Assembly: GCF_014217785.1 (NCBI RefSeq)
Contig: NZ_CP048814.1
Span: 2,790,001-2,854,000 of the forward strand
Direction: 5' to 3'
DNA length: 64,000 nt
From: Rhodococcus triatomae
Lineage (GTDB): Bacteria; Actinomycetota; Actinomycetes; Mycobacteriales; Mycobacteriaceae
Made by a program: the position numbers and the translations under genes. Positions 33,978 through 41,191 of this stretch are shown here, piece after piece (within the stretch, counting starts at the first letter, position 1; each line of letters opens with the position of its first letter). The notes beneath the pieces are model-generated. The model was not told the DNA's origin, did not search any database, and saw nothing but the letters and a program-made list of their open reading frames with translations.

Positions 33978-34049
33978 ACTGTTGCGTAACAGTCGATTCG
34001 GTTGATCGACCCCGGTATTTTGGCCGCCCTTCCGGAAACCTTCCGGAAA
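33978..34049. other. Palindrome and tandem repeat in the 358-bp gap 33933-34290
   Basis: ACTGTT-GCGT-AACAGT lies at 33978-33993. CCTTCCGGAAA occurs twice in tandem at 34028-34049 and contains TTCCGGAA. The gap is AT-richer than the element average and has no gene. It sits directly behind the HNH gene, so a cleavage or packaging site, an origin or an operator are all possible. Confidence 0.4.
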
Positions 34050-34290
34050 AATTGAGATGCACGGCGCGGGGTTGGGATGGACGCCCGTCCAAAAGAATCG
34101 CCGCAGGTCAGAGCGTTGTTCGATCGTTCGAGCGTCGTTGTCACTCTACAGCATTCGAGCGCGTGATTCATAGCCGAATCATTGAATAGTTGTGCAGTGC
34201 AGCGCGTTTCGTGCTGTCTCGTTGCGTTCGTGCGAGTGATCGGCGGTGCGGACGCGTGAGCGTTCGCGATCGTTGTTTCATCGTGCCGGA

Positions 34291-34554
34291 TCACCACGCA
34301 TCACCCGGCCCCGGTGATCGGCCAGCAGCACACGCCGGGCACGGCGTGCGGTAGGGCGGGGCGGCGTAGGAGTTGCACCATTCGAGCGGGTCGACCACGG
34401 GCAGAGTCCGGGAGCAGTGCGAGCACCAGAACTGTTCGGGTACGTCCGGCCAGCGGCGGCGGCACGGGTTGCAGATCCCGTTAGCGAGGAACGCGGACCT
34501 GTTGCCGCACCAGCGGCACGTGTCGCCCCGAAGCGGTAGCACGATCCCGGTCAC
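34291..34554 (-). CDS. Small zinc-finger protein, element 2
   Basis: This 87-residue protein has four CxxC pairs (CRWC, CNPC, CSHC, CPAC), which suggest two zinc-ribbon sites, and no other domain. The ATG at 34554 overlaps the stop of the preceding gene (ATGA). Its Cys spacing recalls small regulatory or nuclease-accessory proteins of actinophages. Function not assignable. Confidence 0.6.
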   Translation of the reverse strand: MTGIVLPLRGDTCRWCGNRSAFLANGICNPCRRRWPDVPEQFWCSHCSRTLPVVDPLEWCNSYAAPPYRTPCPACAAGRSPGPGDAW

Positions 34555-34904
34555 GACGTCAACCCCGGCCGGCCGATCGCGTGCACGACGTCGACGACAC
34601 CGAGCACGAGAGCGTCACCTAGAACCCGGCCACGACCGGAGCCGTCCCCGTCCCGGCCGTCGGTCAACCCGGCCACAGTCACGACGGCAGCGCAACCCAC
34701 ACCGGGCGCGGCGGTGTCGACGGCGTCGCCTTGCCCGCTCAGATCGACTGAGACGCACGAACCGGCCGCCCCGGTGCATCCGCTTACCCGTGAACCCTCA
34801 CAGGCGCTTACGGGAGCCGGGAGCACAACCCGGCCACGACCGGAGCCGTCCCCGTCCCGGCCGTCAGTCAACCCGGCCACGACCACAACGCGGGCCGGGA
34901 TCAC
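34551..34904 (-). CDS. Low-complexity protein with an internal duplication, element 2
   Basis: This predicted protein has 117 residues with a GTG start at 34904. Its start overlaps the stop of the winged-helix gene and its stop overlaps the start of the zinc protein (ATGA type on both sides), which supports translation. Near each end it repeats a block, VAGLTDGRDGDGSGRGRV, encoded by a 54-bp direct repeat. The middle is Cys/Ser/Gly-rich. No known domain is visible. It could also be a linker of little function kept for coupling. Confidence 0.45.
   Translation of the reverse strand: MIPARVVVVAGLTDGRDGDGSGRGRVVLPAPVSACEGSRVSGCTGAAGSCVSVDLSGQGDAVDTAAPGVGCAAVVTVAGLTDGRDGDGSGRGRVLGDALVLGVVDVVHAIGRPGLTS
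34623..34880. repeat. 54-bp direct repeat (34623-34676 and 34827-34880)
   Basis: The two copies begin AACCCGGCCACGACCGG and differ at one base (CGGTCAAC versus CAGTCAAC). They lie 204 bp apart inside the low-complexity gene and encode the same protein block twice. Confidence 0.8.
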
Positions 34905-35791
34905 GACGACACCGGATCGTCGGCGGCCCGAGCGTCGTCGTCGGTGTCGTCGCGATCGGCTTTGTCCACAGGCGTCAAGTGAGGTGCGCGCGCGAGGTTC
35001 CCGATCGGTTCATCTGTTGTTGGTTCTGTTGTTGGTTCCCTTCTTGGTTCTCGTAGAGGGTGAACGGCGGTTCCCCCGGTACTGAACGGCAGTTCCCCCG
35101 GTGCTGAACTGCCGTTCAGGGGGGGTGCTGAACGGCAGTTCCCCGACCTACCGGATTCCGGCACCGATTCCGACGCGCTCGACGGCGGGTTATCCACAGG
35201 GTCGGCGGGGTCGTTCCCGGTCCCGTTGTTCCATGCGCTGAGCAGGGCAGGAGACAATCGGCCGCGTGGTTTCGGGGCCGGGATTCCGGCGGCGGCCAGC
35301 GCGGCGCGACCGCCGTCGGAATCCGCCCAATCGCGCGCCGGGTGTCGTGGACGCATTCGAATGTGCACATTCGAATGCGACGCATTCGACGCATTCGCCC
35401 GTTCGACCGCTTCAATCTGGCGAGCGCCCGCAGCGACGAGTTCGTCGAACGTGTCATCGCCGCCCCCGATGCCGGTCACGTGCGGCGCGTCCGGGTGGTT
35501 GATGTAGTAGCGAACTGATGTTTCGTCGCCGTGCTTGGTGACCCGCCGGGCGCGCAAGATCAACCCTTGGAGTTCGAGAGCGTCGAGCACCAACCGGACG
35601 CCCCTAGGCGTCATCCCGAACGGGGTAGCGATCAGGCGAACGGACGGCCACGACGAATAGGACCCGCCCGCGTGCTTGGCGATGAATGCCAAGATTCCGC
35701 GCTGCGTCCGAACCGACGCCCTAGGCGAGGGGTCGAGCGGCACTTTCCAAACCCAATCTTCTATCTTGCGGCTCACGCCCTTACCCGGCAT
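34901..35791 (-). CDS. Winged-helix protein with Lsr2-like module, putative replication initiator, element 2
   Basis: This is a 296-residue protein. Residues 25-100 form a helix-turn-helix/winged-helix domain (RTQRGILAFIAKHAGGSYSS, then ATPFGMTPRGVRLVLDAL) of the kind found in phage replication proteins. Residues 151-188 (ARDWADSDGG ... GIPAPKPRGRLSPALLSAW) match a segment of the element's integrase almost residue for residue and resemble the DNA-binding C-terminus of Lsr2 (RGR plus helix). The remainder is disordered. Four 12-bp iterons lie inside its gene, as in lambda O. I therefore propose an initiator, with a regulator as the alternative. Confidence 0.6.
   Translation of the reverse strand: MPGKGVSRKIEDWVWKVPLDPSPRASVRTQRGILAFIAKHAGGSYSSWPSVRLIATPFGMTPRGVRLVLDALELQGLILRARRVTKHGDETSVRYYINHPDAPHVTGIGGGDDTFDELVAAGARQIEAVERANASNASHSNVHIRMRPRHPARDWADSDGGRAALAAAGIPAPKPRGRLSPALLSAWNNGTGNDPADPVDNPPSSASESVPESGRSGNCRSAPPLNGSSAPGELPFSTGGTAVHPLREPRREPTTEPTTDEPIGNLARAPHLTPVDKADRDDTDDDARAADDPVSS
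35062..35141. repeat. Four 12-bp iterons inside the winged-helix gene (candidate origin)
   Basis: GAACGGCGGTTC (35062), GAACGGCAGTTC (35084), its reverse complement GAACTGCCGTTC (35106) and GAACGGCAGTTC (35130) are spaced 22, 22 and 24 bp apart, about two helical turns. A T-rich stretch with three TTGGTTC copies lies beside them at 35017-35060. The order iterons then AT-rich DNA within an initiator gene is that of the lambda origin. Confidence 0.55.
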
Positions 35792-35870
35792 GGTTCACCC
35801 CCCGGCCGGTCGAGGTGGGTTGGTAGAGTGGGCACCGATTCCGCCCCCTTGTTCATGGTTGGGACTCACA

Positions 35871-35903
35871 GGCCCGGTTCCCTTTCGCGTGGGGAACCGG
35901 GCC
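35871..35903. terminator. Hairpin between two element 2 genes
   Basis: GGCCCGGTTCCC (35871-35882) and GGGAACCGGGCC (35892-35903) form a perfect 12-bp stem with a 9-base loop, just after the stop of the gene at 35910. No T-run follows, so it may be a terminator, attenuator or RNA-stability element. Confidence 0.5.
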
Positions 35904-35909
35904 GCCTTG

Positions 35910-37289
35910 TCAGCGGAGTTGCGGCGGGACAACGAGACTCCACACACGGCGCGGGTGAGGGTCGGACCCGTCGGCGGGGATCGACCAGACCCAATTTGCG
36001 GCCAGCACCCCGACGTCTTCGAGCGCGGACGCGGCCGGATAGATCGACCGATCAGGCAGACCGGAGAGGTCCGCAAGTGTCGAGTTCGTCGCCCACTGCG
36101 CAAGGTTGCCGTTCCCGTCACGCCGGACACGGCCGCGAGGAGACACGATCCGATCGACGATCACGTCGAACAGGCGCAGTTCGTCGGAGTCCGCCCCGAA
36201 CACGTCGAGCGCGGGCGTGTGATGGTCGACGACGACGGCGAGCAGATCCGGAGCGGCGGGGCGGTGCTCGGCGGCGGCGCGATATTCACGTTCGGTCGGT
36301 ATCTCGTCGGGTAGTTCGTCGGGTTGCGGCTCCGGCTCGACGCCCCCGCTGTGAACCGTGATGTCTCGAATGGCAGAACTACCCGTGATGTTCAGCGCGT
36401 AGTTCAGGTGGCCGTGTGCGAGTTCGTATCCGGTGAGGCAACCCCGGCCGTCGAGCCAGGCAAGCGCGATCGCAAGCGCGGGTTGATTGACTCCGGACGC
36501 CGCGAGATCACGGCGAGCGTCGGCTAGCTCAATGACTGTGTGCGTGGCGTCGGGATCGCGGAACAGTGCGAGCAGCACGGCAGTAAACCGATGCATCGGG
36601 CGTCCGTCGATCCGGTCGAGTGTCCACGCCCATTCGAGAACGGCAGAGTTCGACGCAACACGATTGCGGAGTTCGGCAGGGGCGGCGTCGAGGTGCGCAG
36701 CAAAGACGACGCCGACGGGGTCGACGGTGTGAACGTTGATCAGGTTCTCAGAGAGGAGAGTGTCGATGTGGGTAGTGGCTTCGTCTTCGGGCAACCCGGT
36801 TGCCGTCGTGATCGCTTCGGCGCCCAGCGACCCGTGCCATGCGAGAGCGAACAGGACTAGGGAGCACCCGAACGGGTGAGACACGGAGCGCATGCGCAGG
36901 GCATGCCACGCGGCAGCAGTCAAACCGATAGGGTCGTCGGCGGCTGCGGTATCGCGGCGTAGATCCGGAACGTCGTAGGGGGGATCGACGAGCAGCCCCC
37001 CGGCCGCCGGAGTCATCAACCCGAGATACCAGAAGGCAACGTGACAGACATCGTCGAGTTCGGCGTCGTTGTCGCCGGACGCCGCGTCGATCAGAGCGCG
37101 GCCGATCAACTCGATGGCTTTACGGTTCCCGTCGACGTTCCCGTCGACAGCGGCCATGACAGAGTCGTTGAGAATGTCGGCGGCGGATCTACTGCGGAAC
37201 TTGTAGACCAGTCGGTTACCGTGCTCGATCGTGGCCGCGAGCATCGGCCCGTCGCTCCGGTCGAGTTTTCTAATAGTGGTGCAATGCAT
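35910..37289 (-). CDS. Large element 2 protein with C-terminal winged helix, function unknown
   Basis: This is a 459-residue soluble protein. Residues 130-200 contain a predicted helix-turn-helix (GSLGAEAITTATGLPEDEATTHIDTLLSENLINVH), and the last 90 residues have a second one (LFDVIVDRIVSPRGRVRRDGNG, then STLADLSGLPDRSIYPAASALEDVGVL), both of winged-helix type. No Walker motif or primase motif is visible. It could be a DNA-binding partner in replication or partition. The start is uncertain: ATG at 37289 is used, with MLAATIEHG at 37244 as an alternative. It is flanked by strong hairpins on both sides. Confidence 0.6.
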   Translation of the reverse strand: MHCTTIRKLDRSDGPMLAATIEHGNRLVYKFRSRSAADILNDSVMAAVDGNVDGNRKAIELIGRALIDAASGDNDAELDDVCHVAFWYLGLMTPAAGGLLVDPPYDVPDLRRDTAAADDPIGLTAAAWHALRMRSVSHPFGCSLVLFALAWHGSLGAEAITTATGLPEDEATTHIDTLLSENLINVHTVDPVGVVFAAHLDAAPAELRNRVASNSAVLEWAWTLDRIDGRPMHRFTAVLLALFRDPDATHTVIELADARRDLAASGVNQPALAIALAWLDGRGCLTGYELAHGHLNYALNITGSSAIRDITVHSGGVEPEPQPDELPDEIPTEREYRAAAEHRPAAPDLLAVVVDHHTPALDVFGADSDELRLFDVIVDRIVSPRGRVRRDGNGNLAQWATNSTLADLSGLPDRSIYPAASALEDVGVLAANWVWSIPADGSDPHPRRVWSLVVPPQLR

Positions 37290-37313
37290 TGTGATTCCGT
37301 TTCGGGGAATAGT

Positions 37314-37357
37314 GGATCGCCGCCCGGCCGGGCATGCGGACGGCCGGGCGGCGATCC
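37314..37357. terminator. 17-bp stem hairpin between element 2 genes
   Basis: Arms 37314-37330 and 37341-37357 are perfectly complementary over 17 bp with a 10-base loop, lying 16 bp beyond the stop of the gene at 37374 and 24 bp before the start of the next. It is very GC-rich and has no T-run. Confidence 0.5.
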
Positions 37358-37373
37358 GATCAGGGAAAGGGTG

Positions 37374-38099
37374 TTACCGATGGGCGTGCACTGCGAGCGA
37401 CCCCGCAGGCACCGACGGTGTCCCCTTCGTGTTGTGGGCGTCCAAGTACTCGGTAGCGAGATCCCGGCGTGACTTGCCGTCCACGACGACGGCGTTCGTG
37501 GCGCGTTCGGAGTGGACGTGAGCGATCGCGGCCTCACACACGCCGCAGATGTTCACGGGCGGAACGCCGGGGGCCGGGGTGCGGCGTGTGACCCGCAACG
37601 CCGGGAGGTGCGCGGGGGCGACGTCGTGGCACATCGGGCATCGGTTCGACGCCGCGTAGTCCGACGCCTTCGCGCGGCTATCGGCGAGCCACTTCGAGCG
37701 TTGCAGTCTCCACAGGTGTTCTACGCGCGGTTCGGCGTCGGACGGCCATTCGGACCCGCCGACGTCGAATCGTTCGTGCAGTTGTTGTGACGTGTCGACG
37801 CCGACCGCGACCCGGCCGGACAGGTCGCCGATGTACTTCAGTGCCTGGTACTCGTTCACGTTGTGGCGGCGCATGTAGTCGGCGAGCGTGTCGGCGCGCC
37901 ACGTCTTCAGGGCGTCGTCGTACAGGATCGACGCCAACTGTCGGCGTAGATCTTTGCGTTCACGGTGCGGCAGATCCGCCGTCGACAGGCTCACGTAGTC
38001 GGCGCGGTGTTCGGGTCGGACGTACCAGAACGATCCTTTGACGTCGTGCCCTTCGGGTAGCGGAGTGACGGCGATCGGTGCCGGTGTGTGTGTGGACAT
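37374..38099 (-). CDS. Element 2 protein with a four-Cys site, function unknown
   Basis: This is a 241-residue protein. The middle holds a helical DNA-contact-like region (HRERKDLRRQLASILYDDALKTWRADTLADYM). The C-terminal third carries CPMC and CGVC pairs about 40 residues apart, enough for one zinc site. The ATG at 38099 follows AAGGGGAAA at good distance. It lies 32 bp after the excisionase-like gene and probably shares its transcript. No family recognised. Confidence 0.55.
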   Translation of the reverse strand: MSTHTPAPIAVTPLPEGHDVKGSFWYVRPEHRADYVSLSTADLPHRERKDLRRQLASILYDDALKTWRADTLADYMRRHNVNEYQALKYIGDLSGRVAVGVDTSQQLHERFDVGGSEWPSDAEPRVEHLWRLQRSKWLADSRAKASDYAASNRCPMCHDVAPAHLPALRVTRRTPAPGVPPVNICGVCEAAIAHVHSERATNAVVVDGKSRRDLATEYLDAHNTKGTPSVPAGSLAVHAHR

Positions 38100-38131
38100 G
38101 CGATGTTTCCCCTTACGGAAGATGTTCAGGC

Positions 38132-38758
38132 TCAACGGGTTACGTCCTCAGTTGGTTTGTCGTCGAGCGGGATGAACACGGCGGTCTGATCGACGCGGTG
38201 CCCTACCGTGCACAGGCCCGCGCCCGGTAGGTAGTGCAGCGCGATCCGGCCGTTGATCGGTGAATAGGCGGCAGAGAGTCCACACTCCGGGCACGTGGTG
38301 CGCTGCCACTTGCCGACCTGTCGACGTCGCGGCCCCTGAATCACGGGCCGGGACGTGTCCGCTTCGGGCGCGACGCCGGAGTTGTCGTTGTCGGCTTTGT
38401 CGCGGGCGCGGCGGGCGGCGCGAGCTTGTGCCTGTTGCTTGCGTGCGGACGTCCCGGCCGCACGGTTGGCGCGGTCGGTCGGGTGAGCGGTCGATCCGTC
38501 GGAGACGTCTACGGGTTCGAGCAGTGCCTCCACGTCTGTGAAACGAACACGGGTTGCGTTGCGGCTACCCATGATTCGGTAGATTGTGACCTTCCCGGCG
38601 ATCGCGGCGCGGTAGATCGTCGCCCGCGAGACGGACAGATAGTCGCAGGCTTCGGCGAGGGTCAACATTCGGTTGTCGGCGATCTCGTCACGGTCGACGT
38701 CTTCGACGCCGTGCGGGTCGATCTGTTCCAAAGCGTCGGCGTTCAGTGTTGTTGTCAT
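38132..38758 (-). CDS. Excisionase-like MerR/Xis-type DNA-binding protein, element 2
   Basis: This is a 208-residue protein. Residues 30-80 form an excisionase-type winged helix: LTLAEACDYLSVSRATIYRAAIAGKVTIYRI ... VRFTDVEALLEP. The C-terminal part has CPEC plus a later Cys and His (CTVGH), suggesting a zinc ribbon. Such proteins act as recombination directionality factors or repressors in integrated elements. It is separated from the integrase by one gene. The 244 bp upstream, 38759-39002, holds no gene and probably its promoter. Confidence 0.72.
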   Translation of the reverse strand: MTTTLNADALEQIDPHGVEDVDRDEIADNRMLTLAEACDYLSVSRATIYRAAIAGKVTIYRIMGSRNATRVRFTDVEALLEPVDVSDGSTAHPTDRANRAAGTSARKQQAQARAARRARDKADNDNSGVAPEADTSRPVIQGPRRRQVGKWQRTTCPECGLSAAYSPINGRIALHYLPGAGLCTVGHRVDQTAVFIPLDDKPTEDVTR

Positions 38759-39002
38759 GGCGGCAGTTCGCAGGCGCGGCCCGATCGCGTGCGCCTATCG
38801 ACCCCGGTCGAGGTCCGGGGGAGTTCGTCCTGTCGGCGGCGGCGCGTGTCGCGGTTGGGGCCGCGCCCGAATCTTTCGTGTCACTGTGACGGAACACCCG
38901 GCGAACGGGAAAGACGCAGGGACGGAAAGGGTTACGGACCTACCCGAACATGCGGAAACCCGCCCGGTCGGTGTGATCCGCCGAAGGGGTCTTCGGGTGG
39001 AA

Positions 39003-39626
39003 TCAGTGAGCCGACAGGGCGGGCACGGACGGCGCGCCGGGAGCGATCGTGAGGGTGTCGACGAACAGGGCGGCCGGTGTCGGCGGCCCGTTCTCGGGTG
39101 CGTCGGAGGTGTCGGCGCGGGCGGTCCGGTCGTCGGAGGTGATCGCGTCGACGGTGAGTAGGTACTCGAGAAGCGTTGCCAGTTCGTCTATTTCGCGTAT
39201 CGACGCGTCGGCGAGGCTCGACGACAGGTCGTAATCGTCGGCGTCGGCGGTTCCGGTGACATCGCGGCGGTAGGCAATGTATGCGAGCGCCACGCGCAGA
39301 CTGGCGGCGGACCGGCGGCGGCGGGCACGGTCGACTTCGGCCCGGACGTGCGCGATGTTCTCGTTCGTCATCGCAGCCCGCAGCACGTCGAGCGCTTCGC
39401 GGTGCTGGGGCGATCCGTTGCCGAACACGGCGGCGTTGGTCGCGGCGTCGGCGAGTGCGGCGCGGGCGGTGTTCGTCGCGTGCACGGCCGCCACGTCGGC
39501 GGGCGTTGCGGGCCGATTGCCGATCGAGCCGCGCAGCGACACACGCGCACCGGGCCGCCGGGCCGCCCTGGTGCGGGCGGCCCGGTCACGGACCGGTGCG
39601 CAGCTCATGTCTGGGGACGTTAGCAT
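39003..39626 (-). CDS. Ala-rich helical protein coupled to the integrase, element 2
   Basis: This is a 207-residue protein, rich in Ala, Arg and Asp, mostly helical, with no recognisable domain. Its ATG at 39626 overlaps the integrase stop (TAATG), so it is translated from the same message; MSCAPV at 39608 is an alternative start. The helical region at about 50-115 (DVAAVHATNTARAALADAATNAA) is the best-ordered part. It is possibly a regulator of integration, but nothing in the sequence proves it. Confidence 0.5.
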   Translation of the reverse strand: MLTSPDMSCAPVRDRAARTRAARRPGARVSLRGSIGNRPATPADVAAVHATNTARAALADAATNAAVFGNGSPQHREALDVLRAAMTNENIAHVRAEVDRARRRRSAASLRVALAYIAYRRDVTGTADADDYDLSSSLADASIREIDELATLLEYLLTVDAITSDDRTARADTSDAPENGPPTPAALFVDTLTIAPGAPSVPALSAH

Positions 39627-40939
39627 TACCCGGCCATGCGGCGCGCGAGTTCGGCATCGCGCGCGTCGTCGCGGTGCTGGTAGATCGCCGCAGCCGCCCC
39701 GGTCGCGTGCCCCAACCGGTGCTGTAGTTCGCGCGGGGTCGCCCCGGCGCGGGCGGCCATCGTCGCCCCGGTGTGCCGCAGATCGTGCCAGCGCAGATCG
39801 GGGCGACCAATTGCCTTGCGCGCCTTGCCGAATGCCCGATTACGGATCGAGTCGACGACGGGGCCGCCGGTATCGGGGCGCGCGAAGACCAGGGCATCGG
39901 GGCCGGGGCCGGTGTGGGTGTCGATGTGCTCGCGCAGCACCGCGACCACGAACGCCGGGAGGTGCACGGTCCGCCGTCCGGCGTCGGACTTCGGCGGACC
40001 GTACCCGACGAACCGGCCGCGCAGAACGATCTGGGACCGGTCGACGCGCAGACACCCGGCGTCGAGATCGACGCGGGAGCGGTCGAGGGCGAACAGTTCG
40101 GAGGCGCGCAGCCCTGACCAGGTAGCAACGAACACCGACGCGGCCAGATACGGCGGCATCGCGTCGGCGAGGGCGTGCACGTCGGCCCGGCCCACGATCG
40201 GACGTTCCGCCGGGCGGGTCGTGCCCGCGCCCGGCAGACGACACGGATTCGACGGCAGGAGCCGGTCGTCGACGGCAGTGGTCAGGATCGCGCGCACGAC
40301 GCGGTACGCCTGCGCCGCTTGAGTGCGGCCGTCCCCGCGTGGCGTCGATCGCGGTATCGGCGGCGACCCGGCGGCCCGGTAGGCGTCGATCACGGCCGGG
40401 GACAGACGACCGGAGCGCTTCGGGGCCGGAATGCCGCCCGTGGTGAGAAGTTGCCTACCGGCGTCGGACTCTGCCCACACACGCGCCGGGTTGCGGCGGT
40501 CGACCGGCCCGGTCGTCGCGGCGGACGCGGCGGCGGCGTCGACGACGGCGGCGTGCCAGCGGCGGATCACGGCGGTGGTGATCTTGCCGACTTCGACGTC
40601 GGCGAGGGTGAGCGCGCCCCGGCTGGCGGGAAGTTCCGTTTCGACCCACCGCCGCAGCAGTCCGTCGTACAGGTCGCGGGTGCGGGGCGCGAGCTGGCGC
40701 GAGTCGAACCAGTCGCGGGCGTAGTCGCCGAAGGTCACCGCCGACGCGGTGGGATCGACCCACACGCCGCGCAGAATGTCGACGCGGACCGACGACAACC
40801 AGTCTTCGGCTTGCTTGCGGGTGTCGAACGTCGTCGGCGCGCCGTGGCGCGATCCGTCCGGCATCGAATATCGCGCCTGCCACCTTCCGGAGGGCAGGCG
40901 GCGGCAGGAACCGAACGAACGGGGGCGTGGTGTGGGCAT
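39626..40939 (-). CDS. int: Tyrosine integrase with an inserted Lsr2-like module, element 2
   Basis: This is an integrase of about 437 residues. It has an N-terminal arm-binding part (GSCRRLPSGRWQARY), a core-binding domain, and a catalytic domain with Arg in TWSGLRASELFALD, HDLRHTGATM, LGHATGAAAAIYQHR (His and nucleophile Tyr). Between core-binding helices (about residues 150-195) it carries an extra block, ARVWAESDAG ... GIPAPKRSGRLSPAVIDAYRAAG, resembling the Lsr2 DNA-binding end and nearly identical to a block in the winged-helix protein. The start is MPTPRP at 40939, or a GTG-type start at 40984 for 452 residues. It lies next to attR as expected for a tRNA integrase. Confidence 0.9.
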   Translation of the reverse strand: MPTPRPRSFGSCRRLPSGRWQARYSMPDGSRHGAPTTFDTRKQAEDWLSSVRVDILRGVWVDPTASAVTFGDYARDWFDSRQLAPRTRDLYDGLLRRWVETELPASRGALTLADVEVGKITTAVIRRWHAAVVDAAAASAATTGPVDRRNPARVWAESDAGRQLLTTGGIPAPKRSGRLSPAVIDAYRAAGSPPIPRSTPRGDGRTQAAQAYRVVRAILTTAVDDRLLPSNPCRLPGAGTTRPAERPIVGRADVHALADAMPPYLAASVFVATWSGLRASELFALDRSRVDLDAGCLRVDRSQIVLRGRFVGYGPPKSDAGRRTVHLPAFVVAVLREHIDTHTGPGPDALVFARPDTGGPVVDSIRNRAFGKARKAIGRPDLRWHDLRHTGATMAARAGATPRELQHRLGHATGAAAAIYQHRDDARDAELARRMAG

Positions 40940-41000
40940 GGAATCGGGGTCTTTCGTCGGCGTGGGCACGTTGTGGGCACGCACACGAATTTGTGGGTAC
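40932..41000. repeat. GTGGGCAC repeats near attR (candidate integrase arm sites)
   Basis: GTGGGCAT (40932), GTGGGCAC (40962), GTGGGCAC (40973) and GTGGGTAC (40993) lie around the integrase start. Spacings of 11 and 20 bp place them on one DNA face, and they match the TGGGCAC repeats at the other end of the element. Confidence 0.55.
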
Positions 41001-41108
41001 CCGGCACCCGCTGCCGTAACGTCGACCCCGCCCGTGAGGCGGTGTGACCAGCGGTCTTGCCATCGTCTCCGGCCGGACCCGTTTACCGGGTCTGACCAGC
41101 GGCGACAG

Positions 41109-41182
41109 TGGAGCCGGTGACGGGAATCGGACCCGCAATTCGACCTTGGGAAGGTCGCGTGTTGCCACTACACCACACCGGC
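41109..41182 (-). tRNA. tRNA-Gly(CCC), complete, carried by element 2
   Basis: This is a full cloverleaf: acceptor GCCGGTG/CACCGGC, D-arm, anticodon stem CGACC/GGTCG with loop TTCCCAA (anticodon CCC), T-stem GCGGG/CCCGT, and encoded CCA. It lies between the integrase and the attR core, hence inside the element. Its anticodon is the same as that of the host gene broken by the element. The T-loop reads TCCGATT rather than TTCGATT, an unusual change at position 55. The body otherwise differs from the host tRNA, so it is not a simple duplication. Confidence 0.88.
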
Positions 41183-41191
41183 ATTTCAATT

